NCBI GenBank assembly: GCA_013286365.1
Contig: JABDFY010000001.1
Span: 53,590 to 117,589, forward strand
Direction of reading: 5' to 3'
Source of the DNA: Alphaproteobacteria bacterium
GTDB taxonomy: Bacteria > Pseudomonadota > Alphaproteobacteria > UBA9219
Length of the DNA stretch: 64,000 bases
A model generated the notes under the pieces. It was not told the origin of the DNA, did not search any database, and saw only the letters and a list, made by a program, of their open reading frames with translations. How positions within the stretch are numbered: position 1 is the first letter of the stretch; every line of letters starts with the position of its first letter. This document shows, one piece after another, positions 1-9,664 of the stretch. Both the position numbers and the translations under genes were made by a program.

Positions 1-798
1 GCCGTGGCCATTGATACAAATTTTAGCGACGCCACAATGAAGGGATGCAAAATAGTGCGTGCCAGCTTGCAGGGTGCCAATTTCCAAGGGGCAAATTTAG
101 AAAACGCCGATCTCAGCATGTGTGATTTACGCACGGCAAATATGAAGGGCGCCGTGTTGGTGAATGTGGCGCTCAGTCTTGCTAATTTGGAAAACGCTAA
201 TCTTGCAGGTGCGCTCACAAGCACGCCGGTTGGGCCCACTGTCAACGATCTGCCAATGCCTCTCGAGGAAATGATGCGGCTGCATACATTATGGGTTGGG
301 AGTAATGGCCAACAAGGCGTGAGGCTTGATGTCAGCAAATTCGATTTACGCGGTGGCGCAAATTTTGGTCACGCTTGTTTAACGATGTTGCGGGCCGTTG
401 GTTCCATGCTCTATGGCCTTAATTTTGCGGATGCCCAATTGCAAGCTGCTGACTTGCACGACGCCGATTTGCGCCATGCCGATTTTCTTTCTGCCGATAT
501 GCGCGGCATTAATCTTCGTGGTGCCAAGGTTAGCAACGCAAATCTACAGGGTGCCCAACTTCAGCCTTTAATAATCGGCGGCGAGCGATCAGTGATCACT
601 GATTTGTCAAAAACGTCTTTGCGTTACGCTAACTTATCTGGCGCTAGCATGCGGCAGGTAAATTGCCGGGGTGCCGATTTGTCCTACTCGAATTTATTGG
701 GGACTGATTTAACCGATGCCGATCTAACCGACGCCAAGTTAGAGGGGGCACGTCTCAACCCTAGCCAACAAGCCCTGTTGGACAACAAGTCAGAGTAA
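1..798 (+). CDS. Pentapeptide-repeat protein, probably 5'-truncated by the window edge
   Basis: The protein is built almost wholly of A(D/N)LxX pentapeptide repeats (for example GANLENADLS, GADLSYSNLL, GTDLTDADLTDAKLEGARL), which fold as a right-handed quadrilateral beta-helix. Two repeat blocks (about residues 5-72 and 108-250) are separated by a non-repeat segment rich in Met and Leu (about residues 73-107). No enzymatic motif or membrane segment is seen. The frame is open to base 1, and the first start-like codon is a GTG at position 4 without a visible ribosome-binding site, so the true start may lie upstream. The function of such proteins cannot be read from the repeats. mutL follows on the same strand after a 47 nt gap. 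Confidence 0.85.
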   Translation, partial: AVAIDTNFSDATMKGCKIVRASLQGANFQGANLENADLSMCDLRTANMKGAVLVNVALSLANLENANLAGALTSTPVGPTVNDLPMPLEEMMRLHTLWVGSNGQQGVRLDVSKFDLRGGANFGHACLTMLRAVGSMLYGLNFADAQLQAADLHDADLRHADFLSADMRGINLRGAKVSNANLQGAQLQPLIIGGERSVITDLSKTSLRYANLSGASMRQVNCRGADLSYSNLLGTDLTDADLTDAKLEGARLNPSQQALLDNKSE

Positions 799-845
799 GA
801 ATCAAAAAAGTTGGTTGCAAGCCCGGCTTTGGCTATGCTCTGGAC

Positions 846-2660
846 ATGACAATACGTCGCTTACCCTTAACCCTTGTCAATCGCATTGCTGCCGGCGAGG
901 TTGTCGAACGTCCGGCTGCTGTCGTTAAGGAACTTGTCGAAAATGCCATCGACGCTGGTGCTACGCATATCATAATAAATTTGAGGGAAGGCGGGCAATC
1001 GGTCATTTGCGTCACCGACAACGGATGCGGCATGACGCAAGAAGAATTACCTTTAGCTATTGAGCGTCACGCGACGTCTAAACTACCGGACGAAGATTTA
1101 TGGAATATCCAAACCCTTGGCTTTCGTGGCGAGGCCTTACCTTCTATCGGCGCCGTTTCGCGTCTTACCATCACTTCGCGTACACAAAACGACGACCAAG
1201 CTTGGCAAATACATGTTGAAGGTGGCGAAGTCTCTGATCCACGGCCGGCGTCTCTGGCGCAGGGCACCCGCATTGAAGTGCGGGATTTATTTTTTGCCAC
1301 ACCGGCGCGGCTCAAATTTCTAAAATCAGCACGTACGGAGAATGATTATGCTCGTGAAGTGATTGAGCGTCTCGCTATGGCGCACCCTCACGTGGATTTT
1401 ACCTTACAAGAAGACGATAAACGCCCTGTCCGTTTTGCGGCACACCCAGAAGGGATGCTGGCGTCAGATAGTATACTGCGCGAGCGCTTGAGGGCGATAC
1501 TGGGGCCTGAATTCATGGAAAATGCAGCGCCCATATCGGCCTCGCGTGAGGCTATGAGTGCAACTGGTTTTGCCGGCTTTCCGACGCTTCATCGCCCCAC
1601 AGCGCGCGAACAATATCTTTTTGTAAACAATCGTCCGGTACGTGACAAAATTATACTCTCGGCCGTTAGGGGCGCCTATGGTGATGTGTTGCCATCGGGG
1701 CGATACCCGATGTTGGTTTTATTCATTACGGTACCGCCACGCGAGGTGGATATAAATGTTCATCCATCAAAGGCGGAGGTGCGTTTTCGTGATGGGAATT
1801 TGGTGCGCGGTTTAATTGTTACGGCAATTCGAAAGGCGCTAGAAGAGGTAGCTCAGTTTACAGCCAGCACGCTGGCGCCGCGGGCCTTGACGATGCTGCA
1901 ACCTGAAAATAGATCTACGACTTTTCGTCATGTTTTCGATCCTAGCGCAAATCGGACATCTTTTGGTGGCTATCCATCTTTCACCACGGCCGGCAGCACA
2001 GCATTAGCGTCATCTATGTTGGCAGACGTTCCGCTTTCAGTTCGCACATCTGCCTTAGTGGCGGAGATGCCGAGCCCTGCGGGCCGGCTGGGCGCTGCAG
2101 TCGCCCAAGTTCACGGAACCTTCATAATCGCACAAACCGAAGAAAGCGTTATCATCGTTGACCAACATGCCGCACATGAACGCATCATGTATGAAAAAAT
2201 GAAGCAGGGGCTGACTGCAAAAGATATTAAGCGGCAAATATTGTTAATACCTGAAGTTGTCGAGCTTGATACGCCCGATGCAGAGCGACTTATTGCGCGA
2301 GCTGACCAGTTGGCTGAACTTGGTGTCGTAGTCGAGGCTTTTGGGCAAGGCGCCATATTGGTACGAGAAATACCGGCGTTGCTTGGATCTACCGATATCA
2401 AAGCTTTATTAAAGGATCTTGCAGAAGAGTTTGGCGAATATGAGGAAGCTCATAGTTTGCGCGACCGACTTGAGGCTATATGCTCGACGATGGCTTGTCA
2501 CGGTTCGGTAAGAGCGGGTCGGCGGCTAAACGCTGACGAAATGAATGCACTACTACGCCAAATGGAGCACACAGCAAACAGTGGCCAGTGCAACCATGGC
2601 CGGCCAACTTATGTTGAACTTAAAAAGACGGATCTAGAAAAACTGTTTGACAGGCGTTAG
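846..2660 (+). CDS. mutL: DNA mismatch repair endonuclease MutL
   Basis: MutL couples mismatch recognition by MutS to strand incision. The N-terminal GHKL ATPase motifs are all present: ELVENAIDAGAT (Mg/ATP-binding Asn), DNGCGM and GFRGEALPSI. The C-terminal part carries DQHAAHERIMYEKM, which fits the DQHA-x2-E-x4-E metal-binding endonuclease motif, and the late SGQCNHGRPT motif. This is therefore the nicking type of MutL, found in bacteria without MutH. Length (604 aa) is normal. The middle linker, about residues 340-410, is Ser/Thr-rich and low in complexity. The gene converges on rsmD, and the two 3' ends overlap by 4 nt. Confidence 0.97.
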   Translation: MTIRRLPLTLVNRIAAGEVVERPAAVVKELVENAIDAGATHIIINLREGGQSVICVTDNGCGMTQEELPLAIERHATSKLPDEDLWNIQTLGFRGEALPSIGAVSRLTITSRTQNDDQAWQIHVEGGEVSDPRPASLAQGTRIEVRDLFFATPARLKFLKSARTENDYAREVIERLAMAHPHVDFTLQEDDKRPVRFAAHPEGMLASDSILRERLRAILGPEFMENAAPISASREAMSATGFAGFPTLHRPTAREQYLFVNNRPVRDKIILSAVRGAYGDVLPSGRYPMLVLFITVPPREVDINVHPSKAEVRFRDGNLVRGLIVTAIRKALEEVAQFTASTLAPRALTMLQPENRSTTFRHVFDPSANRTSFGGYPSFTTAGSTALASSMLADVPLSVRTSALVAEMPSPAGRLGAAVAQVHGTFIIAQTEESVIIVDQHAAHERIMYEKMKQGLTAKDIKRQILLIPEVVELDTPDAERLIARADQLAELGVVVEAFGQGAILVREIPALLGSTDIKALLKDLAEEFGEYEEAHSLRDRLEAICSTMACHGSVRAGRRLNADEMNALLRQMEHTANSGQCNHGRPTYVELKKTDLEKLFDRR

Positions 2661-3217
2661 TGCGTGACAAAGTGAACGGCAGTATCACCGTAAGTGCGCG
2701 AAAACAAAAAAACAAATCCATCGATTAAATCGAGCACTTCCTTTTTGCTTGTTTCGATGACAATGAGTGCATTGGGGGCAATCCAGGCGCTCTTGGTAAG
2801 GGACGTCAGCGCTTGCGGTACAAGATTTTTACGGTAAGGCGGATCGAGAAAAATAAGTTGGCACGCTGTCTTGGCGCGTGGTGGCCGCAGCACATCGGTA
2901 GAGATTATCCGGCAGATTTTATTGAGCCCGAGATTAACGATATTATCTTCAGCTTGCAGCAAGGCTTGATGGTCTTTATCGAACAATGTTGCCTCGAGGG
3001 CGCCGCGCGATAGGGCTTCAAAAGCCAAGGCCCCTGACCCACAAAAAGCATCTAAAACATGAGCATTATCAAATGGATGGGCAATATTTTTCCCCCAGTC
3101 ATGATGAGCCAGGATGTTAAAAACAGCGGCGCGAACGCGATCACTTGTAGGTCGTGTCATGGTCCCTGCGGGTGCCTTGATAATCCGTCCCGACAAATGA
3201 CCCCCGGTAATTCGCAT
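2657..3217 (-). CDS. rsmD: 16S rRNA (guanine(966)-N(2))-methyltransferase RsmD
   Basis: RsmD methylates G966 of 16S rRNA in the assembled 30S subunit, using SAM. The family start MRITGGHLSGRIIKAP is present, as are the SAM-binding VLDAFCGSGALAFEALSRGA and the catalytic LIFLDPPY (motif IV, DPPY type). Length (186 aa) is typical. It lies 2 nt downstream of the pseudouridine synthase gene on the same strand, so the two rRNA-modification genes are probably co-transcribed. Its end overlaps that of mutL. Confidence 0.95.
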   Translation of the reverse strand: MRITGGHLSGRIIKAPAGTMTRPTSDRVRAAVFNILAHHDWGKNIAHPFDNAHVLDAFCGSGALAFEALSRGALEATLFDKDHQALLQAEDNIVNLGLNKICRIISTDVLRPPRAKTACQLIFLDPPYRKNLVPQALTSLTKSAWIAPNALIVIETSKKEVLDLIDGFVFLFSRTYGDTAVHFVTH

Positions 3218-3219
3218 GA

Positions 3220-3999
3220 TTAGTCTTTCAAAGTCTCGAAGAACTTACCAAGCTGTTCGCGCAAAATACGGCGCGGTACTTCCTCCACGGCGCCGCGGGG
3301 CAATTTACCGAGCTGAAAAGAGCCAAAAGCTACGCGGATTAGGCGGGTAACTTGTAATTCCATATGCTCCATAATTTTGCGAATTTCGCGGTTTTTTCCT
3401 TCACGTAAAGTCACCGCCAGCCAGCGATTACTGCCGTGCTCTTTTTCATTTTCTAACTCGATCTTGATCGGCTCATAATGGATTCCGGAGATGGTAATGC
3501 CTTTGGCCAATGACGCAAGCTTACGCTGATTGATGGTGCCGTGCACGCGCACGCGGTAGTGTCTTAGCCAAGCATGCACGGGCAATTCCAAATGTCGCGC
3601 CAACTCTCCATCATTCGTCAGCAGTAAAAGACCTTCGGTGTTAAAATCAAGGCGACCGATACTGACGACGCGCGGCAACTCTGGTGGAAGTTTTTCGAAT
3701 ACCGTCGGTCGTCCTTGTGGATCTCGTGCCGTTGTCAATACACCCGCCGGTTTATGATAGCGCCAGACGCGAGGGGCTTCCGGTGCTGCGATCGGTTTTC
3801 CATCGACCATGATCTTGCTTTGTGCAGTCACATTCAGGGCAGGTGAGGTTAGGGTCTTACCATCAACCATAACGCGGCCTGTCCCAATAAGGCGTTCGGC
3901 CTCACGGCGCGAACATACGCCGGCGCGCGCTAGACGCTTTGCAATACGCTCGCCTTCAAATTTTTTAGTGCTCTCGATTTTCTTTTGCTTATCGGTCAT
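3220..3999 (-). CDS. rluB: RluB/RsuA-family rRNA pseudouridine synthase
   Basis: An N-terminal S4 RNA-binding domain (about residues 17-65, RLARAGVCSRREAERLI) precedes a RsuA/RluB catalytic domain. The catalytic Asp lies in GRLDFNTEGLLLLTNDGEL, and the family motif EGKNREIRKIMEH follows. These enzymes isomerise a uridine in 23S (RluB, RluE, RluF) or 16S (RsuA) rRNA. Alphaproteobacterial members are usually annotated RluB, but the exact target cannot be decided from sequence. The first ~15 residues are Lys-rich. The start is 21 nt from the divergent tadA start, so the promoters overlap. Confidence 0.9.
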   Translation of the reverse strand: MTDKQKKIESTKKFEGERIAKRLARAGVCSRREAERLIGTGRVMVDGKTLTSPALNVTAQSKIMVDGKPIAAPEAPRVWRYHKPAGVLTTARDPQGRPTVFEKLPPELPRVVSIGRLDFNTEGLLLLTNDGELARHLELPVHAWLRHYRVRVHGTINQRKLASLAKGITISGIHYEPIKIELENEKEHGSNRWLAVTLREGKNREIRKIMEHMELQVTRLIRVAFGSFQLGKLPRGAVEEVPRRILREQLGKFFETLKD

Positions 4000-4020
4000 A
4001 ACATCAATCTAGGAGAATGT

Positions 4021-4488
4021 ATGAGCATGGTCGAGATTCTTAATACGCACGATTTCATGGAACTAGCGTTACAGGAAGCCGAAGCTGCGGGCAAACGAGG
4101 AGAGGTACCGATTGGCGCTGTCCTGACTTCAAGCGTTGGCAAGATCCTGGCACGTTCTGGCAATCGGGTAGAGGAATATGCCGATCCAACGGCGCATGCC
4201 GAAATGCTCGTTCTACGAGAGGTCGCGCGGCAACGAAATGAACCACGTCTGCCTGATTGTGATCTGTATGTGACGCTCGAGCCTTGTGCTATGTGCGCCG
4301 GCGCTATTAGTCTGGCCCGTCTGCGTCGAGTATATTTTGCCGCTTATGATCCTAAGGGCGGCGCCGTCGAGCATGGTGCGCGTTATTTTGGCCAGCCGAC
4401 TTGCCATCATAAACCGGAAGTGATTTCTGGCATCGAAGAGCAGCGGGCAGGATATTTACTAAAGAATTTTTTTAACGAAAAACGTTAA
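4021..4488 (+). CDS. tadA: tRNA-specific adenosine deaminase TadA
   Basis: TadA deaminates A34 of tRNA-Arg(ACG) to inosine, letting one tRNA read CGU, CGC and CGA. The zinc-deaminase signature is complete: HAEM (Zn ligand His and proton-shuttle Glu) and PCAMCAGAI (two Zn-ligand Cys). I place the start at ATG 4021 because AGGAG lies 5 nt upstream (4011-4015). A longer in-frame reading from 3985 has no such site and would run into the divergent pseudouridine synthase start. With this start the protein is 155 aa, normal for TadA. Its substrate gene, tRNA-Arg(ACG), is at 26758-26834. Confidence 0.95.
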   Translation: MSMVEILNTHDFMELALQEAEAAGKRGEVPIGAVLTSSVGKILARSGNRVEEYADPTAHAEMLVLREVARQRNEPRLPDCDLYVTLEPCAMCAGAISLARLRRVYFAAYDPKGGAVEHGARYFGQPTCHHKPEVISGIEEQRAGYLLKNFFNEKR

Positions 4489-5786
4489 CCGGAAATCTTT
4501 CGCGATAATTCTTGTCCGCCAACGGCGCGCCAGCCGATATCGCGGCGACAAAATCCTTCTTTCCACTGAATTTTATCGACAGCCTGATAAGCCGTTTTTT
4601 GTGCGTCGGCAATAGTTGTACCCCAGCCGGTAACGGCGAGTACGCGTCCGCCAGAAGCGATGATCTCGCCGGTATCATTGCGTGAAGTACCGGCATGAAA
4701 TACGATCGCATCTCGCGATCTTTGGGCCTCATTGAGGCCAAGAATTTTGGTATTTTTCTTATAATTACCGGGGTAGCCTTCGGCCGCCATAATCACGCAA
4801 AGCGCTGCGCTGTCGTACCATTTAAGGGTGATGCCATCGAGTACGGCCCGCGTGGCAGCGTAAAGAACGGCAAGTAAATCAGACTTTAATCGTGGTAGGA
4901 TTGCTTCCGTTTCAGGGTCACCAAAGCGAACATTGTATTCCAATAATTTGGGACCTGCCGCTGTGATCATTAATCCGGCAAATAAAACGCCAGTGAAGGG
5001 TTTGCCCATTTTTTTCATGACTTCGACAGTAGGCGTAATAATTTCGCGCATGACACGCTCTTGCATTGCAGCATCGAAAATGGGTGCCGGCGAATAGGCG
5101 CCCATGCCACCCGTATTAGGACCTTTGTCGCCATCGTACGCCGCCTTGTGATCTTGTGCCGCTGCAAATGGCAACGCCGTATCCCCATCGCAGAGAGCAA
5201 AAAAGCTTACCTCTTCACCTTCAAGAAATTCTTCGATGACAATAACGGTACCTGCGGGACCAAATATTTTCTTGACCAAAGCATCGTCAATGGCAGAAAA
5301 AGCCACTTCATTCGTATGGGCTATCGTTACGCCTTTTCCGGCAGCAAGTCCGTCGGCCTTAACGACCAAGGGCGTGCCTTGTGTGCGGACATAGTTTTTA
5401 GCCTCTTCAGCACTGGTGAAACGTTGGTAGTTTGCCGTCGGCACTTTTGCTTGCGTGCAAACGTCTTTCATAAAGGCCTTGGAGCCTTCAAGTTCGGCTG
5501 CTGCTTTGCTGGGGCCAAAGCAGTCGATGCCGGCGTTACGTAGAGCATCAGCAAGGCCCAGCGTTAATGGCAACTCGGGGCCTATCACCACATATTCGAT
5601 TCGTTTTTCTTGGCAAATGGCAACGATAGCGTCAATGTTATCGACACCAATTGACAGACACTCGGCGATGGCGGCTATGCCAGCATTGCCGGGGGTGCAG
5701 TATAATTTGCCACACAAAGGCGAGCGGCTGAGGCTCCAACATAAGGCATGTTCACGGCCACCGGAACCTACGACCAACGTATTCAT
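4485..5786 (-). CDS. purD: Phosphoribosylamine-glycine ligase (GAR synthetase)
   Basis: PurD catalyses the second step of de novo purine synthesis: phosphoribosylamine + glycine + ATP to GAR. The start MNTLVVGSGGREHAL is diagnostic, followed by the ATP-grasp region (VVKADGLAAGKGV, EEFLEGEEVSFFALCDG, GGMGAYSPAP, EYNVRFGDPETE). Length is 433 aa, as usual. GAGGA lies 6 nt upstream of the ATG. The gene converges on tadA with a 4 nt overlap and is divergent from xseA. Confidence 0.97.
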   Translation of the reverse strand: MNTLVVGSGGREHALCWSLSRSPLCGKLYCTPGNAGIAAIAECLSIGVDNIDAIVAICQEKRIEYVVIGPELPLTLGLADALRNAGIDCFGPSKAAAELEGSKAFMKDVCTQAKVPTANYQRFTSAEEAKNYVRTQGTPLVVKADGLAAGKGVTIAHTNEVAFSAIDDALVKKIFGPAGTVIVIEEFLEGEEVSFFALCDGDTALPFAAAQDHKAAYDGDKGPNTGGMGAYSPAPIFDAAMQERVMREIITPTVEVMKKMGKPFTGVLFAGLMITAAGPKLLEYNVRFGDPETEAILPRLKSDLLAVLYAATRAVLDGITLKWYDSAALCVIMAAEGYPGNYKKNTKILGLNEAQRSRDAIVFHAGTSRNDTGEIIASGGRVLAVTGWGTTIADAQKTAYQAVDKIQWKEGFCRRDIGWRAVGGQELSRKISG

Positions 5787-5830
5787 GGCTCATCCTCGCT
5801 TTTTCCGCCTTTCGACGCTATGTTTTGACC

Positions 5831-7222
5831 ATGGTTAAACAATCAGCGCAACCCCCGGCGTTACCCGGCCTCCTTGATACGCCGAGGCCAGGGAGTAATT
5901 TGCCTGAATATACTGTCAGCGATCTGTCACGGCAACTCAAGCATACTATCGAGGAAACCTTTGGGGCCGTGCGCGTGCGTGGCGAAATTAGCGAATGCAA
6001 GCTGCACTCAAGTGGCCACTGCTACATAACGTTGAAAGATGAAAATGCAGTTCTCGCGGCTGTTTGTTGGAAGGGTAATGTTGGCAAGCTAGGGCTTAAG
6101 CCCGAGATTGGCATGGAAGTAATTTGTACCGGTCGTCTGACGACTTATGCCGGTCAGTCTAAATACCAGCTCGTCATTGAGGCCATGGCTTTGGCTGGTA
6201 TGGGGGCGTTGCTCAAAATGCTGGAGGAACGCAAAAAGAAGCTTGCTGCAGAGGGTTTATTTGACCCCTCGCGTAAGCAGCTTTTACCTTACTTGCCGAA
6301 TGTTATCGGGGTTGTGACCTCGCCAACCGGCGCTGTTATCCGTGATATTCTCCACCGTCTCGCCGACCGTTTTCCACGACATGTCTTGGTTTGGTCTGTC
6401 GCTGTGCAAGGAGATGCGGCGGCGCGACAAATTGCAGATGCCATCAAAGGTTTTAATGATCTCAAAGAAAATGGGCCTATCCCACGCCCAGACATTCTTA
6501 TCGTGGCGCGCGGCGGCGGATCGGTCGAAGATTTGATGCCGTTTAACGAAGAGATCGTTGTGCGTGCCGTCGCGGCAAGTAACATTCCTGTCATAGCCGC
6601 CGTTGGGCATGAAACGGATACCACATTGATCGACTTTGCCGCCGATGTTCGTGCGCCCACGCCGACAGCTGCGGCCGAGATGGCCGTTCCGGTTCGCGAC
6701 AATTTGTTGGCGCAAGTTATGGATGACGGTTTGCGGCTGTTTCAAGCCATTCGCCGTGCTATGAGCGATCGTCGTGAACGATTGGATTTAATCGAACGCG
6801 CTCTTGGTGATCCAGCACGTGTCCTAGAGCCCCTGGTGCAACGCTTGGATGAAAGGGCTGAACGCCTCATCTTGGCGTGGCAGGGATATTTTGAACGGCG
6901 CACCGGCCGTTTGGCCGAGGCTGTTGGAAAAATTCGTCATCCGCGCGATGTTCTGCAACTGGCAGCTCAGCGCTATACGCATGTGGAACATAAAATCGAG
7001 GCCCTATGGCGCGAGCTCTTTTTGCGCAAGCAAAATCGTCTGGAAATTCTAGGTTCTGTTCTCGGCAATCTTTCGCCACGCGCAGTCCTTGGTCGCGGCT
7101 ACGTTTTGGTACAAGACCTGTCGGGTCGCGTGATTATAAGTCGTGGTCAGTTGAAGCGTGATGACAAGGTGAATATTGAGTTTCAAGATGGGCAGCGGAA
7201 CGCCGTTATTATTGACGAATAA
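5831..7222 (+). CDS. xseA: Exodeoxyribonuclease VII large subunit
   Basis: XseA is the catalytic subunit of ExoVII, which degrades single-stranded DNA to oligonucleotides. The N-terminal OB-fold (about residues 20-120, VRGEISECKLHSSGHCYITL) is followed by the catalytic domain with VVTSPTGAVIRDILHR, ARGGGSVEDLMPFNEE and AVGHETDTTLIDFAADVRAPTP, then a long helical segment and the terminal VLGRGYVLV. The ATG at 5831 is preferred over an upstream TTG at 5825. Length is about 463 aa. The 3' end overlaps that of lpxK. No xseB is seen nearby. Confidence 0.96.
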   Translation: MVKQSAQPPALPGLLDTPRPGSNLPEYTVSDLSRQLKHTIEETFGAVRVRGEISECKLHSSGHCYITLKDENAVLAAVCWKGNVGKLGLKPEIGMEVICTGRLTTYAGQSKYQLVIEAMALAGMGALLKMLEERKKKLAAEGLFDPSRKQLLPYLPNVIGVVTSPTGAVIRDILHRLADRFPRHVLVWSVAVQGDAAARQIADAIKGFNDLKENGPIPRPDILIVARGGGSVEDLMPFNEEIVVRAVAASNIPVIAAVGHETDTTLIDFAADVRAPTPTAAAEMAVPVRDNLLAQVMDDGLRLFQAIRRAMSDRRERLDLIERALGDPARVLEPLVQRLDERAERLILAWQGYFERRTGRLAEAVGKIRHPRDVLQLAAQRYTHVEHKIEALWRELFLRKQNRLEILGSVLGNLSPRAVLGRGYVLVQDLSGRVIISRGQLKRDDKVNIEFQDGQRNAVIIDE

Positions 7223-8183
7223 TGGTTGTGTTCTGAACCAATTGCGTTATGGCCACAGGATCGTTGAATATCAAGTTGATAGGAAAAGAGAGAATCTGGG
7301 ACTGAAAGTCCCCGGGTAACCGGGCCCAGTCTTTTTCCGTTGTTAGCAGTTTAGCGCCTTCTGTCGTCGCCAGCGTTTGGAGTTTTTGCAGTTCGGACGT
7401 GCTAAAAAAGTGGTGGTCTGAAAAATCCTTCGTGCCAACCAGCTCTATGCCTGAGCGACGACAAGTCTCGTAAAATTTTTCAGGCCTTCCTATGCCACAG
7501 AAGGCAAAGAATTTCTGCTGACGGGGAAAATCAGGAGGCAAATCTGGTTCAATTTCTGCCCGAAACAGCGGGCAGCGAAATCTCGGGATCAATTTTTGTC
7601 GGTCTTCACTACCGATGAAAATAACCCCTGTAATGCGCGGCATAGCCTTTTCGAGGGTCTCGCGCAAAGGACCGGCTGGGATGAGGCAGCCATTGCCGAT
7701 CCCAACGCTACCGTCAATCACAAGAAAAGATAGTTTTGGTTTAATTGATGGATTTTGCAGCCCATCATCCATGATGACATGCGAGCCATGCGCTTGTGCG
7801 ACGCTGACGGCTGCAGCACGATTACGCCCAATCCAAGTCGGTGCTATCCGTGCTAGCAGCAAGGCTTCATCACCGACGTCTAAGGCACTGTGAAGGGATA
7901 AGTCAACGCGCAGCGGTCCGCGTTCTTTACCGCCGTAGCCGCGTGTGACAAAAACTGGATTTTGTCCGTGTTGTTGCAGAATTTGCGCAATGACAAGGGC
8001 TGCTGGCGTTTTACCGGCGCCACCGGCGACGATGTTGCCAACGCATATAATGGGCACGAGCGCGTTATAGGGACGGATTACGAGCTGCTTTATATTACTG
8101 ACGGCGCGATAAATGAGCCCTAAGGGCCAGAGAAAGATGGCCTCCAAGCCAAGCGGTTTGTACCAGAATGAAGGCGCTCTCAT
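7209..8183 (-). CDS. lpxK: Tetraacyldisaccharide 4'-kinase
   Basis: LpxK phosphorylates the 4' position of the lipid A disaccharide at the inner membrane. A P-loop-like GNIVAGGAGKTPA and the metal-binding DDGLQNPSIKPKLSFLVIDG are present, together with the family start MRAPSFWYKP and an N-terminal hydrophobic helix. I choose ATG 8183, which overlaps the kdtA stop as ATGA and gives the typical N-terminus. A start 30 nt earlier is possible but lies inside kdtA. Length is 324 aa. Coupling to kdtA makes a two-gene lipid A-Kdo operon. Confidence 0.95.
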   Translation of the reverse strand: MRAPSFWYKPLGLEAIFLWPLGLIYRAVSNIKQLVIRPYNALVPIICVGNIVAGGAGKTPAALVIAQILQQHGQNPVFVTRGYGGKERGPLRVDLSLHSALDVGDEALLLARIAPTWIGRNRAAAVSVAQAHGSHVIMDDGLQNPSIKPKLSFLVIDGSVGIGNGCLIPAGPLRETLEKAMPRITGVIFIGSEDRQKLIPRFRCPLFRAEIEPDLPPDFPRQQKFFAFCGIGRPEKFYETCRRSGIELVGTKDFSDHHFFSTSELQKLQTLATTEGAKLLTTEKDWARLPGDFQSQILSFPINLIFNDPVAITQLVQNTTIIRQ

Positions 8184-9457
8184 GCAGCTTTCCTTGAAGA
8201 AATAGCCAACCATGGATCAAGTGCCAGCAGCACCCGATCAAGCACGTGTCGTTTTTGTTCAGCAAGTATTTGTGCCATCTGAGCGTATTTCATTTTTTCG
8301 TCTTGCGCACGCAATAAACGATCAATTGTAAAACTCAATTCATTCCCACTCTGTAACTGGATTGCGGCTTGATTGTGCAAAAACTCACTAGCGATTTCGG
8401 AAAAGCTCCGCATTTGAGGGCCAAAGATAATCGCACATCCTAGCTGCGCTGCCTCAACCGGATTATGGCCATTCCATGTGAAGGATCCGCCGATACAAAC
8501 AATTGTGGCCAAGCGATAGAACAGTCCCAGCTCACCCATTGTATCGGCAAGATAGATTTCAGTTTGTGGTTTTAGAATTTCTTGCTTCGAGCGCTGAGCA
8601 AACGAATAGCCCAAGTTTCCGATTTTATCTGCTATTTCTTCGCCGCGTTGGGCGTGGCGCGGGATGATAATAGTTAGCAATTCTGGCCATTTCTCTTTCA
8701 ATTTCTGATGCGCCGTGAGGGCGATTTCTTCTTCTCCATGGTGGCTGGATGCCAAGAGCCAAACCGGACGCGCACCCAAGGCTTGTTTGAGACGGGTTAA
8801 TTCTGTTTCATCAAACGGCAATGGTTTGGCGGCGTACTTCAAATTCCCGAGACAACTGATGTTGCGCGCGCCTAAGGCCGCATAGCGTATCCGGTCATTT
8901 TCCGTTTGCGTGAGACATAGGACAAATATTCCCAGCATTTGCCTGATCCAGCTTTTGGCTATGAACCAGCGACGGAATGATTTCACAGACATGCGAGCAT
9001 TCAAGAGCGCTACGGGAATGGAGCGTTCGCGTAACCCCACTATCATGTTGGGCCAAAGTTCAGATTCAATCCACATTACGAAGTCCGGGTGCCAGTAGTT
9101 GAGAAAGCGGGCCACATATGCCGCACGATCAACTGGCATATATTGGTGGATAACTTGCGTGGGAAGACGTTGAGCCAGCATCCGTGCAGAAGTTACAGTT
9201 CCTGACGTCACCAAAAGATTAATAGCGGGATATTCCTGGATGATTTTTTCAATGAGGCTTAAAATAGACGCGGCCTCTCCGACGCTCGCGGCATGGCACC
9301 AAATCAGTCTACCCTGAGGGCGCGGTCGCGAGGCGATGCCTAGTCTTTCGCCAAAGCGTGCCGGATCCTCACGGCCATGGGCTTGGCGACGCAGCAAATA
9401 GAGCCTGATCACGGGGGCGCCGAGATCGGTCAAAAGGCGGTAGGTAAAGGACCACAT
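8180..9457 (-). CDS. waaA: 3-deoxy-D-manno-octulosonic acid (Kdo) transferase
   Basis: KdtA/WaaA adds Kdo residues from CMP-Kdo to lipid IVA. It is a GT-B (GT30) enzyme anchored by an N-terminal hydrophobic segment. Seen here are the family features RPQGRLIWCHAASVGEA (acceptor-side Glu), WIESELWPNMI, and the donor-side ASSHHGEEE and GGSFTWNGHNPVEAAQLGC. Length (425 aa) is typical. It is translationally coupled to lpxK. Many alphaproteobacteria have further genes between pmbA, kdtA and lpxK; here only about 200 nt without a convincing gene separates kdtA from pmbA. Confidence 0.96.
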   Translation of the reverse strand: MWSFTYRLLTDLGAPVIRLYLLRRQAHGREDPARFGERLGIASRPRPQGRLIWCHAASVGEAASILSLIEKIIQEYPAINLLVTSGTVTSARMLAQRLPTQVIHQYMPVDRAAYVARFLNYWHPDFVMWIESELWPNMIVGLRERSIPVALLNARMSVKSFRRWFIAKSWIRQMLGIFVLCLTQTENDRIRYAALGARNISCLGNLKYAAKPLPFDETELTRLKQALGARPVWLLASSHHGEEEIALTAHQKLKEKWPELLTIIIPRHAQRGEEIADKIGNLGYSFAQRSKQEILKPQTEIYLADTMGELGLFYRLATIVCIGGSFTWNGHNPVEAAQLGCAIIFGPQMRSFSEIASEFLHNQAAIQLQSGNELSFTIDRLLRAQDEKMKYAQMAQILAEQKRHVLDRVLLALDPWLAISSRKAA

Positions 9458-9664
9458 GACCCCAATATAGCGGGAACTATAGAGTTTCGCAGGAATAATC
9501 CTAACGGGAAATCATCGTTATTTAACAGTATTTTCACGTCAATGAGTGTTGGGCGTTCCCCTCGGATATCAAAGCGATACTACCGGTGTGATGGCTTAGA
9601 GTGGCGGCGAATAACAGAATTTTGAAGGCTCAAAAACCAAAGAACTTTACGCCGTCTTAAGGCA

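Noticed and set aside
9458..9664. Gap between kdtA and pmbA checked for small genes found there in other alphaproteobacteria
   Set aside because: Only an 82-codon plus-strand frame overlapping kdtA; no convincing gene.
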